Shown: positions 18,831 through 26,061 of the stretch, piece by piece
Layout: each line of letters begins with the position of its first letter
Position numbering within the stretch: position 1 is the stretch's first letter
Origin: Aerococcus sp.
GTDB taxonomy: Bacteria > Bacillota > Bacilli > Lactobacillales > Aerococcaceae
DNA length: 60,132 nucleotides
Direction: 5' to 3'
NCBI GenBank assembly: GCA_030528155.1
Contig: JAUMZL010000013.1
Location: 1 to 60,132 of the forward strand
Translations under genes and position numbers: made by a program
The notes under the pieces: generated by a model
Seen by the model: only the letters and a program-made list of their open reading frames with translations
Told to the model about the DNA's origin: nothing
Database searches by the model: none

Positions 18831-20735
18831 ATGGCAATAATTCCATCTTTTCCTAAACGCAGTGAAGTAGCCGTCGAATCTACATGGGACCTTACTCCAT
18901 TGTTTAAGAGTGTGGCAGATTTCGAAGCAGCACTTACTGATGTTTTAAAACAGGCACAGGCCTTCAAAAATCATTATGAGGGTCAGTTGGAGACAACCGA
19001 AACGATTCAGTCGGCCATTCATGCGCTTGCAGATATTTATAAATTAGTCTCGCGTATTTCCCACTATGCCTTCTTACCGGTGGAGGCTAACCGTAATGAT
19101 CAAGCAGCGATTTTACGCTTACAGGAAGCGAAAAATACGATTCAGCAGGTCAATAAATTGACGGCTTTCTTGCGTAATACACTCTTAGAAGCTGACGACC
19201 ATATCTTGGATGAGCTGGTAGCAGCCGATGATCGCTTGGCAGATTATGTACGTCAGCTCAAACGTGATAAGAAGATCTACCTAGGTAAAGACGTTGAAGG
19301 GGCTTTGCAGGAGTTTGCTCCGGTCTTTGGGCAACCATTGGAGATCTACAGTCAGGCCAAATTGGCGGATATGACTTTTCCTAATTTCACCGTGGATGGG
19401 GTGGAATATCCACTGAGTTTTGTACTCTATGAAGATTTCTACATGTATCATCCCGACACAGCGGTGCGTAGGGCAGCCTTTGACCAATTTTCAAAGACGT
19501 TGGCACAGTATCAAAATGCAGTTGCACAGGCGTACTATGCCCACGTAATGCGGGAAAAAGCCGAAGCGACGTTGCGCGGATTTGATAGCGTGTTTGACTA
19601 TTTATTATTTGACCAAGAAGTGACACGTGAGATGTATGACCGCCAGATCGATGTCATTATGAGTGACTTAGCACCGGTCATGCAAAAATATATTACGCAC
19701 CTCAAAGAAGAAAATAACCTTGATGAAATGACTTATGCGGATTTGAAGATTGATCTTGACCCAGAATACAGCCAGCCGCTCAGTTGGCAAGATGCTGAAA
19801 ATTATGTGCGTGAAGCAGCGAGCGCCCTCGGGGAAGACTATGTCAATACCATTGGCCCGGCCTTTAAGGAACGCTGGATTGACTATGCTAAGAATGAAGG
19901 AAAATCTACAGGTGGTTTTGCGACCATGGCTGGTGGGGTTCACCCATATATTTTGATGAATTTCAATGGTCAATTATCCGATGTTTATACGCTCATCCAT
20001 GAATTGGGGCATGCGGGGCAGATGATCAATGCAGAACAGCACAATCTTTATCTGACGGATGAACCGAGCCTGTATTTGGTGGAATCCCAGTCGACATTCA
20101 ATGAGTTGTTGATGGCAGGGTACCTTAAACAAACGCAGGAGGATGACCGGACGCAGCGGTTTGCACGGGCGCAGATGTTGACGAATACGTACTTCCACAA
20201 TTTCATTACGCATTTACTGGAAGCAGCTTACCAGCGTGAGGTTTACCGGCTGGTGGATGCGGGCAAGGGCTTCACGGCTGCTACGCTCTCAGAATTGACA
20301 CTCAAGGTGTTCCGCGATTTTTGGGGGGATGCGGTGGTTCTCAATCCAGGGAGCGAACTCACCTGGATGCGTCAGCCACACTACTACATGGGCTTGTATT
20401 CCTATACGTACAGCGCGGGACTGACCATTGCCACGCAATCTTACCTCAATGTAGCCAACCACAAACCAGGCGCAGTGGACGATTGGCTGAACTACCTGAA
20501 ACTGGGATCATGCCCTGTCGTAGATGCAGCCAAAGTCGCCGGCGTTGACGTCACAACCGCTGAGCCACTGGCGAACACCATTGCCTATCTGGACCAAACT
20601 GTGGATGAAATTATTGCGTATTCCAAAACCCTTGCTAAGACCCATAGTAAAGTGAATGCCTACGTCCATGCCCAGACGAAGGCAAAAGAAACCGTGAAGA
20701 TCAATCAGCAGCAGACAAATCGTGAGGAACACTAA
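18831..20735 (+). CDS. pepF: Oligoendopeptidase F (M3B metallopeptidase)
   Basis: A cytoplasmic zinc peptidase that trims oligopeptides of roughly 7-17 residues. The HELGH motif gives H390, E391 and H394, with E418 in VESQSTFNE as third zinc ligand. Start ATG 18831 follows GAGGAG; the frame upstream to 18771 overlaps the promoter. At 634 aa it is slightly longer than the ~600 usual, mostly at the Lys/Gln-rich C-terminus. It stands where truA and rplM are often adjacent. Confidence 0.94.
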   Translation: MAIIPSFPKRSEVAVESTWDLTPLFKSVADFEAALTDVLKQAQAFKNHYEGQLETTETIQSAIHALADIYKLVSRISHYAFLPVEANRNDQAAILRLQEAKNTIQQVNKLTAFLRNTLLEADDHILDELVAADDRLADYVRQLKRDKKIYLGKDVEGALQEFAPVFGQPLEIYSQAKLADMTFPNFTVDGVEYPLSFVLYEDFYMYHPDTAVRRAAFDQFSKTLAQYQNAVAQAYYAHVMREKAEATLRGFDSVFDYLLFDQEVTREMYDRQIDVIMSDLAPVMQKYITHLKEENNLDEMTYADLKIDLDPEYSQPLSWQDAENYVREAASALGEDYVNTIGPAFKERWIDYAKNEGKSTGGFATMAGGVHPYILMNFNGQLSDVYTLIHELGHAGQMINAEQHNLYLTDEPSLYLVESQSTFNELLMAGYLKQTQEDDRTQRFARAQMLTNTYFHNFITHLLEAAYQREVYRLVDAGKGFTAATLSELTLKVFRDFWGDAVVLNPGSELTWMRQPHYYMGLYSYTYSAGLTIATQSYLNVANHKPGAVDDWLNYLKLGSCPVVDAAKVAGVDVTTAEPLANTIAYLDQTVDEIIAYSKTLAKTHSKVNAYVHAQTKAKETVKINQQQTNREEH

Positions 20736-20738
20736 GCG

Positions 20739-20912
20739 ATGTGGGTTAATTGGTTGTTTGGTTTGGTGATTACGGCAAATTTACTGCTATTAGGATCGGG
20801 TTATTACTTGTATCGAAAATCTGCTCAGAGTCGCTATCTTATTGCTATCTTCTTGGGGTTGTTATTGTTAGTTTTGCTTGGCGTACTGTTGGCGTTGCAC
20901 GTCTTACTTTAA
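20739..20912 (+). CDS. Small two-helix membrane protein, unknown function
   Basis: A 57-aa frame starts 3 bases after the pepF stop with a TGAGGA site 10 bases upstream, so it is probably co-translated with pepF. It has two hydrophobic helices (about residues 3-24 and 33-57) joined by a short basic loop (YRKSAQSR). I do not recognise a family. The close spacing, ribosome site and clean membrane pattern support a real gene that a 60-aa cutoff would miss. Confidence 0.6.
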   Translation: MWVNWLFGLVITANLLLLGSGYYLYRKSAQSRYLIAIFLGLLLLVLLGVLLALHVLL

Positions 20913-21261
20913 ACGGAAGTCCGCTTGTGGCAAGGCGCTCTCGATTGTAAGGTACAAAAGGTGCTGCCATTGAGAAAGTAGCGAAAAGCACACAGAGTGG
21001 TATTCTGAGATGCAGCTGTATGGACACGGCGCTTGAGAAAACGGGATCTTCATCGCAAAGACGACAGTAAGAGGCGCTAATAGCTTCAATGGGGTCTTTT
21101 GAAACTTTTACAACGAATCCGGGTGTTTCTGAGTGATTTTGGGTTGACTTTATACCGTTAAAACCTTATCATATTAAGCGGTATTGTTTGCCCCACGATT
21201 AGCCCCGGAATCTAATTGTGAATCGAACAATCGTTTATAAGTAAGACACGGAGGAATACAC
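20913..21261. other. Intergenic region and 5' leader of rplM-rpsI
   Basis: No gene is seen in the first 230 bases. The last ~85 bases are the transcribed leader of rplM; Firmicute rplM leaders often carry an L13-binding autoregulatory structure, but I could not fold this one convincingly. Confidence 0.5.
21144..21172 (+). promoter_or_regulatory. Promoter of rplM-rpsI
   Basis: TTGACT (21144-21149), 17-base spacer, TATCAT (21167-21172). It lies 90 bases before the rplM start. Confidence 0.85.
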
Positions 21262-21705
21262 ATGCGTCAAACATACATGGCTAAGCCAAATGAAACTGAA
21301 CGTAAATGGGTGTTGCTCGATGCGACAGATGTCCCACTTGGCCGTTTGTCAACTGTAGCAGCAAGCATGTTACGTGGTAAAAATAAACCAACTTTTACCC
21401 CAAACGTCGACACGGGTGACTCTGTCATCATCATCAACGCTGAAAAAGTGAAATTGACAGGTAAGAAAGCTACCGACAAGAAATACTACCGTCACTCTGG
21501 TTACACAGGTGGCATCAAGGAAGTTACTGCTGGTACCTTACGTGAACAAAAGCCTGAACGTTTAGTGGAAAACTCCATTCGTGGAATGTTACCACATAAC
21601 AGCTTAGGACGTTTGCAATTCAAACACTTACACGTTTATGCAGGTCCTGAACACAAACATGCAGCACAACAACCTGTTGCATTGAACATCGAAGACTTAA
21701 TTTAA
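21262..21705 (+). CDS. rplM: 50S ribosomal protein L13
   Basis: L13 is an early assembly protein of the large subunit. The 147-aa frame starts MRQTYMAKP and contains the family block [27 protein letters not shown] lies at 21251. It is co-transcribed with rpsI, 14 bases downstream. Confidence 0.97.
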   Translation: MRQTYMAKPNETERKWVLLDATDVPLGRLSTVAASMLRGKNKPTFTPNVDTGDSVIIINAEKVKLTGKKATDKKYYRHSGYTGGIKEVTAGTLREQKPERLVENSIRGMLPHNSLGRLQFKHLHVYAGPEHKHAAQQPVALNIEDLI

Positions 21706-21719
21706 GGAGGGAACAGCAA

Positions 21720-22112
21720 GTGGCACAAGCACAATACACAGGAACTGGACGCCGTAAAGATTCTACTGCCCGCGTACGCTTAGTACCTGGTAGTGGTAAA
21801 GTGATCTTCAACGGAAAATCCATGGAAGAATACCTACCTTACGCTTCATTATTCGTTATTGTTCAACAACCGTTCGCAATCACCGAAACGGAAGGACAAT
21901 ACGATGCTTACATCAACGTTAACGGTGGTGGATTCACTGGCCAATCTGGTGCAGCACGTCACGGTATTGCCCGCGCATTGCTCCAAGTTGACCCAGACTT
22001 CCGCAAACCATTGAAAGAAGCTGGCCTGTTGACACGTGACCCTCGTATGAAGGAACGTCGTAAACCAGGTCTGAAGAAAGCGCGTAAAGCACCACAATTC
22101 TCAAAACGTTAA
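21720..22112 (+). CDS. rpsI: 30S ribosomal protein S9 (GTG start); integration target
   Basis: S9 reaches the P-site tRNA with its C-terminal tail. The 130-aa protein starts at GTG 21720 after AAGGAGGG and ends in the invariant Lys-Arg (QFSKR). The last codons and stop form the attachment core of the mobile element that follows: insertion leaves the reading frame intact because the core TCTCAAAACGTTAAT restores the codons for Ser-Lys-Arg-stop. Confidence 0.97.
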   Translation: MAQAQYTGTGRRKDSTARVRLVPGSGKVIFNGKSMEEYLPYASLFVIVQQPFAITETEGQYDAYINVNGGGFTGQSGAARHGIARALLQVDPDFRKPLKEAGLLTRDPRMKERRKPGLKKARKAPQFSKR

Positions 22113-22113
22113 T
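22099..22113 (+). repeat. attL core
   Basis: TCTCAAAACGTTAAT, overlapping the last codons of rpsI, is repeated exactly at 29842-29856. Confidence 0.88.
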
Positions 22114-22150
22114 CAATTCCTTATTGTATCAACGTTTACAAGAATTTTTT

Positions 22151-22170
22151 GGTTCAAGTTGGTTCAAATT
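22151..22170 (+). repeat. Left arm-type integrase sites
   Basis: Two tandem copies of GGTTCAARTT lie 38 bases inside the left core. The same pair in the same orientation occurs at 29711-29730 inside the right end. The integrase has an N-terminal arm-binding domain, so these are its probable arm sites. Confidence 0.75.
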
Positions 22171-23218
22171 ATAAATTTGACAAAGAATTTAAGAGGTTTA
22201 AAGCATCAGCATCTTGCTGGTGCTTTTTTTCTGGCATCAATTCAAGATAATAGTTCTGCGTTGTTTGAATATTGATATGACCTAAGCGTTTTGATACATA
22301 GGCAATATCAATATCTTGTGAAAATAGAAAAGAAGCATGAGTATCTCTTAGGCCGTGGAAGGTAGTTTTTGGAATATCTAGTTTTTTCAGTAATCTGGCG
22401 AGCTTAGCAGATTGTTGAAAGCCGTCAGGATCAAAAAAATATCCATTATCTTTAATCGGGACAGATTTTAGAATATCGTAGACTTCTTGATTAATGGAAA
22501 TATCTCGTCTTGAATTTTTTGTTTTTAACGAGGTATCTTCAGAAGTTGGACTAAGGGAACGTCTGACATGGATACCATATTCAAAGAGGTCTTCGGGACG
22601 TATACCTAAAAGCTCTCCGCGTCTCATGCCAGTTTCTAAGGCAAGGAGTACAAGAATGTTAAACTCATTTTCTCGATGATTAATGACATAAGTACGCAGT
22701 TTCTTTAATTCGGTAATAGAAAGTGCACGGTTTCTCTTATCTAAAACTTTCCCTCGTGTTTTGACTAAATTTGCAAAATCGGTAGCAAGATAGCCACGAG
22801 CATAAGCATCACGTAATGCCGTTTTGATTTTCAATAGTACTTCATGAGTGGTTTTACGAGAATGAGTTTCTGCATACTTATCTATTTTTCGTTGTACTAC
22901 AATATCGTTCAAATCCTTTAACTGTATATCGCCAAATAATTTCTTCACCACTTGAGAAGTCCTTTGATAATTTTGAAAAGTCGTTTCTTTTACATCGTTT
23001 TTCTTTATGATATGAATCCAGTTTTCAAAGAAGTCAGCAAATGTTGTTGTACGCTCTGCTAATTGTTTTCCATTTCCTTTCTCCAATTCATTTTCCAAAG
23101 CCCAACGAGTTGCTTCCTTTTTAGAGCTAAATGATTTTGTCAATTTCTTATGTTGACCATGATTGTAAAGTGAGATCTGAGCTCTATATGAGTTACCACG
23201 TTTAATTATACTAGGCAT
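22169..23218 (-). CDS. int: Tyrosine recombinase (integrase) of the element
   Basis: A 349-aa phage/Tn916-type integrase that catalyses integration and excision at the rpsI core. Domains: N-terminal AP2-like arm-binding domain (~1-50), core-binding SAM-like domain (~60-150), catalytic domain (~165-349). Catalytic residues visible are R199 (TGMRRGELLG), H288 and R291 (FHGLRDTH), H314 (LGHINIQTT) and the tyrosine Y323/Y324. It ends 56 bases from rpsI, convergent with it; its last codons contain a plus-strand terminator. RBS GAAAGG lies just upstream. Confidence 0.93.
   Translation of the reverse strand: MPSIIKRGNSYRAQISLYNHGQHKKLTKSFSSKKEATRWALENELEKGNGKQLAERTTTFADFFENWIHIIKKNDVKETTFQNYQRTSQVVKKLFGDIQLKDLNDIVVQRKIDKYAETHSRKTTHEVLLKIKTALRDAYARGYLATDFANLVKTRGKVLDKRNRALSITELKKLRTYVINHRENEFNILVLLALETGMRRGELLGIRPEDLFEYGIHVRRSLSPTSEDTSLKTKNSRRDISINQEVYDILKSVPIKDNGYFFDPDGFQQSAKLARLLKKLDIPKTTFHGLRDTHASFLFSQDIDIAYVSKRLGHINIQTTQNYYLELMPEKKHQQDADALNLLNSLSNL
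22202..22230 (+). terminator. Plus-strand terminator inside the int coding region
   Basis: AGCATCAGCA (22202-22211), loop TCT, TGCTGGTGCT (22215-22224), then seven T. The stem lies within int codons for KKHQQDADAL near the C-terminus. Its orientation would stop transcripts coming from rplM-rpsI. Confidence 0.8.
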
Positions 23219-23242
23219 TTATAACAAATCCTTTCACTGAAA

Positions 23243-23309
23243 GATGGTTGATAAATGCTAGTTGAATACACCGTCATTCTACATGGCGAAAAGCATCTAA
23301 TCAACCATC
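23243..23309. repeat. Inverted repeat between xis and int
   Basis: GATGGTTGAT (23243-23252) with ATCAACCATC (23300-23309), plus inner ATGCT/AGCAT, forms a long hairpin in the ~100-base int leader. It may attenuate int or bind Int/Xis. Confidence 0.6.
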
Positions 23310-23323
23310 CTACGATATTTTAG

Positions 23324-23521
23324 CTAGATAGAGTGCGTCTTAATAAAATTAATGAGGGAAGTGACAGTGTATCGTTCTTGTCTTCCTATCATAAAACGCT
23401 CTAACTCATCGTTTGCGCGAACGAATTTATCAAAAGATTTTGGATCGATCCCTAAAAAATGAGAAGCTTGTTCTCTAGTAAGTAGATAGGGCAATTCATA
23501 AGTAGTTATTGTATTTTTCAT
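23324..23521 (-). CDS. xis: Small excisionase-like winged-helix protein
   Basis: A 65-aa protein with a MerR/excisionase-like helix-turn-helix (LTREQASHFLGIDPKSFDKFV, about residues 15-35) and a wing-like GRQERYTV stretch. Size and position just upstream of int on the same strand match Tn916-type Xis proteins, which direct excision. The function is inferred from context. RBS GGAAAGGAAA lies before ATG 23521. Confidence 0.7.
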   Translation of the reverse strand: MKNTITTYELPYLLTREQASHFLGIDPKSFDKFVRANDELERFMIGRQERYTVTSLINFIKTHSI

Positions 23522-23610
23522 AGTTTATTTCCTTTCCAAAAATGTTTTTTGGCTGACACAAGGAAATGTGCTATACTCAACTTGTCTAGGGCGGAGTACG
23601 TTTATACATT

Positions 23611-24867
23611 TTAATGTGTAAGCTGTGCTTTGCTTTTTTTGTGTATTTTTTCTGCCTTCATATTTTGAAGACACTGGATATAAAATTCTACTTCTTCCTG
23701 ATAATAATCAGGCTCAGCAATCAAATTTTCTAATATTTTTTGCTGCCTTGAACTAAGTTCCCCACAGCTAATAATCTCGTTAATCAAATTTGAATCAAAA
23801 TGATTATCTACCTCTTGAATAAATGCGAGGGTGGGAGAAACGCTGTGAATTAACCAATTCATACTTTTCTCAAAGCTTTGAGGAATTGTTTCTAAAGAAA
23901 TGGTGGTTGCGCCATGATTGCCAATAAAGGCTGCCCATTTGGCATCGACTTTTGCACCTGGATCATTTGGAGCACGGTCATAAAAACAAATTGCCCCATT
24001 AAGTAACTCAAAGAATAGTTTGGTTAAATCATGGGTTTTTGAAATAATCTTTGCCAAGCTTTGCGCTTTCTCTTTTCGATACCGTAGTTCAAAGCGATTT
24101 TTTACTTCTGCTTCTTCTAAAGAAATTCCTCGTCGCTTTCGTTGTTCATAATCCTTCTGATAAAAGCAAAAGCGACACTGACTCTTCTTTGAGCCTAAAT
24201 ACAAGGTCTCACCATTTGATTCATTGTTTATGATATTCGTACCGCCATGAGATTCACTCACTTGAAAAGTGGTCCACACATGGCCTAGTGTTACCTTACG
24301 CTTCAGTTCTGGAATGCTGAGACTCCCCACAAAATCATCTAAAGTAAAATCAATCCGTGTAAAGTTTCCCTGATAATCTAATACCTTACGGAAGAACTCT
24401 TGCCAGTTTGATTTTGCGGTCTTCAAACGCATGGCAAGATGTTTACAGCCTTGACCTGAAAACTCCATTACGGTTCCTTTTACCGTATCGTCAATGGAAT
24501 ACCGAATCGTGATTACTTGATTCCAAACATATTGCCCAATATAGCCCTTTGGCGCATAATCCAGTTCCTCAAAGCGTTCAATAGGCATGCCAATAATCTC
24601 TTCAATCAACTTTAAATGTTGATTCGAGAAAAAGTGAATGGTTAGATAATCAATCAAAACACGATTAACTGGAACAATCTCTTCTTGCAAACTATCCAAT
24701 ACAAGATTCAGTTTTTCTGCACTTAATCGTCTCGTTCCTTTTTCTACCTTTGATAGTAACGACCTCGAAATCCCCACTTTTTCTGCTAAATATCGCTGGG
24801 TCCACCCCCTTTCTTCTCGAGAAACTCGAATGGCTTCCCCGAGATCATGTTGATTGACTTGGTTCAT
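23611..24867 (-). CDS. mobT: MobT-type relaxase / replication initiation factor
   Basis: A 418-aa protein with an N-terminal XRE helix-turn-helix (~9-62, GWTQRYLAEKVGISRSLLSKVEKG) and a Rep_trans domain (~80-400) with the family stretch YLGSKKSQCRFCFYQKDYEQ. This architecture is that of MobT relaxases (Tn916 Orf20, ICEBs1 NicK), which nick oriT and can start rolling-circle replication. GAAGGAGG precedes ATG 24867. A matching oriT is at 25929-25952. It would let the element be moved by a co-resident ICE. Confidence 0.88.
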   Translation of the reverse strand: MNQVNQHDLGEAIRVSREERGWTQRYLAEKVGISRSLLSKVEKGTRRLSAEKLNLVLDSLQEEIVPVNRVLIDYLTIHFFSNQHLKLIEEIIGMPIERFEELDYAPKGYIGQYVWNQVITIRYSIDDTVKGTVMEFSGQGCKHLAMRLKTAKSNWQEFFRKVLDYQGNFTRIDFTLDDFVGSLSIPELKRKVTLGHVWTTFQVSESHGGTNIINNESNGETLYLGSKKSQCRFCFYQKDYEQRKRRGISLEEAEVKNRFELRYRKEKAQSLAKIISKTHDLTKLFFELLNGAICFYDRAPNDPGAKVDAKWAAFIGNHGATTISLETIPQSFEKSMNWLIHSVSPTLAFIQEVDNHFDSNLINEIISCGELSSRQQKILENLIAEPDYYQEEVEFYIQCLQNMKAEKIHKKSKAQLTH

Positions 24868-24913
24868 AGAAAAACCTCCTTCTGCTATTAAATTGTCAAA
24901 GAACCATCAGACT

Positions 24914-24995
24914 TATTTTAAGTACAAATCGATTGTACGCCTGTATTTATTTTAAGTCAATACATTTTGACTTTTTTTAAGTACAAGCGTATACT
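24914..24995. promoter_or_regulatory. Divergent mobT/regulator promoters with repeated operators
   Basis: Minus strand: TTGACT (24955-24960), 17 bases, TACAAT (24932-24937) for mobT. Plus strand: TTGACT (24967-24972), 17 bases, TATACT (24990-24995) for the regulator. TTTTAAGTACAA-like words occur at 24916-24927, 24950-24960 and 24975-24986, and GTACAA/TTGTAC form an inverted repeat at 24922-24938. These are probable operators for the XRE regulator at 25029. Confidence 0.75.
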
Positions 24996-25028
24996 GAATT
25001 TAAGAACTTATCATGAGGAGGAGTTTTC

Positions 25029-25841
25029 ATGGAGATAGACAAGCAAGCAGTGGGCAATCGAATTCGCCAGATTCGCCAAGAGTTAAAGTTGAGTATGGAG
25101 AAATTTGGCAAACTAATTGGTGATTTACCACGAAGCACTGTCAATAATTGGGAACGCGGGATTAATCTTCCAAAAACCGAAACTCTTCACCAGATTGCGA
25201 AGGTAGGTCATGTCACCAATGAATATCTTCTGTATGGTGATCAAGAGAATCAATACATTTTAGAAATGCTTCAAAAGAAGGCAGGTAAGCTTGATCCTAA
25301 GATTGAAGGACTGATAGTAGACGAACTGAAACAAGCAGGTCATGTCAGTGAAAAAGAAATGGATCGTATGATTGAATTTTTTATTACAAACCTCATTCCA
25401 CCAACCGAACAAGACCAGTTTACTTTCCAATGTATCGATGAGAAAAAGCAACTTTACCTTGGTTCAACCAATTTTGGTAAAGAAGCGCAACTCTATTTAC
25501 ACCATGATAATCAAAATCATATTCTGCACATTCTGCCCTTTACCTTCTCCAACTTTAGTGTGGATCGCTTACTCGTCTATTTAGCAAATCAAGAATCCTA
25601 TTCCTATTTTGGGAAACATTTGCCCAAGGAACTAGGTGAAAAAGTCATTCTTCTATACTCGATCAATCAATTGACCGGCGATGTTCGAATCGCCCCATTA
25701 GTCTATTCAAAAGAAACAGCCTCCTATCAATACACAGAAGATAATCTATACCTATTAGAACAACAATACCTCTATCTTCCATTCGCAATGGAAATCGAGA
25801 AAGAACGCCTGTTAAATGCAGCGTATACGCAATCAAAATAA
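25029..25841 (+). CDS. XRE-family regulator of the mobile element
   Basis: A 270-aa protein with an N-terminal helix-turn-helix (~8-62, SMEKFGKLIGDLPRSTVNNWERG) and a ~200-aa C-terminal region I do not recognise. It is transcribed divergently from mobT, with operators shared between the promoters, so it likely controls mobT and itself. GAGGAGGAG precedes ATG 25029. It has no peptidase (ImmA/HExxH) motif. Confidence 0.8.
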   Translation: MEIDKQAVGNRIRQIRQELKLSMEKFGKLIGDLPRSTVNNWERGINLPKTETLHQIAKVGHVTNEYLLYGDQENQYILEMLQKKAGKLDPKIEGLIVDELKQAGHVSEKEMDRMIEFFITNLIPPTEQDQFTFQCIDEKKQLYLGSTNFGKEAQLYLHHDNQNHILHILPFTFSNFSVDRLLVYLANQESYSYFGKHLPKELGEKVILLYSINQLTGDVRIAPLVYSKETASYQYTEDNLYLLEQQYLYLPFAMEIEKERLLNAAYTQSK

Positions 25842-25928
25842 GGTGACAAGATTGATAAGCATGTGACAAAGAAAACACTGCTAGGACACTCCCAAATGGG
25901 TAGTTGTCACAGTTTCCTGTTCTTTGTT

Positions 25929-25952
25929 AGCCCCCTGTTAGAAAGAGGGGCT
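25929..25952 (-). other. oriT: Candidate oriT of ICEBs1/Tn916 type
   Basis: On the minus strand a 24-base GC-rich imperfect inverted repeat has arms AGCCCC and GGGGGCT around CTAACAGGGGG. It has the same length and layout as the ICEBs1 oriT as I remember it, sharing the CTAACAGGGGG half where NicK cuts. It lies about 1.1 kb upstream of mobT. Further inverted repeats (CCCAAATGGG near 25891 and a GTGACAA/TTGTCAC pair) flank it. Confidence 0.75.
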
Positions 25953-25990
25953 TGCCCATGCAGTCCGGCTACGCCGTCCTGCAACAGCAT

Positions 25991-26048
25991 TAAAAAGAGG
26001 AAAGACTAGCTTATACGGCGCTGCCGTCGCTAGTCTTTCCTCTTTTTA
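25991..26048. terminator. Bidirectional terminator between oriT and cadA
   Basis: A perfect 20-bp stem (25991-26010 with 26029-26048) ending in A/T runs on both sides, with a small ACGGC/GCCGT inner stem. It can end the leftward cad transcript and rightward transcripts from the regulator. Confidence 0.85.
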
Positions 26049-26061
26049 TGCTACTACTTGT

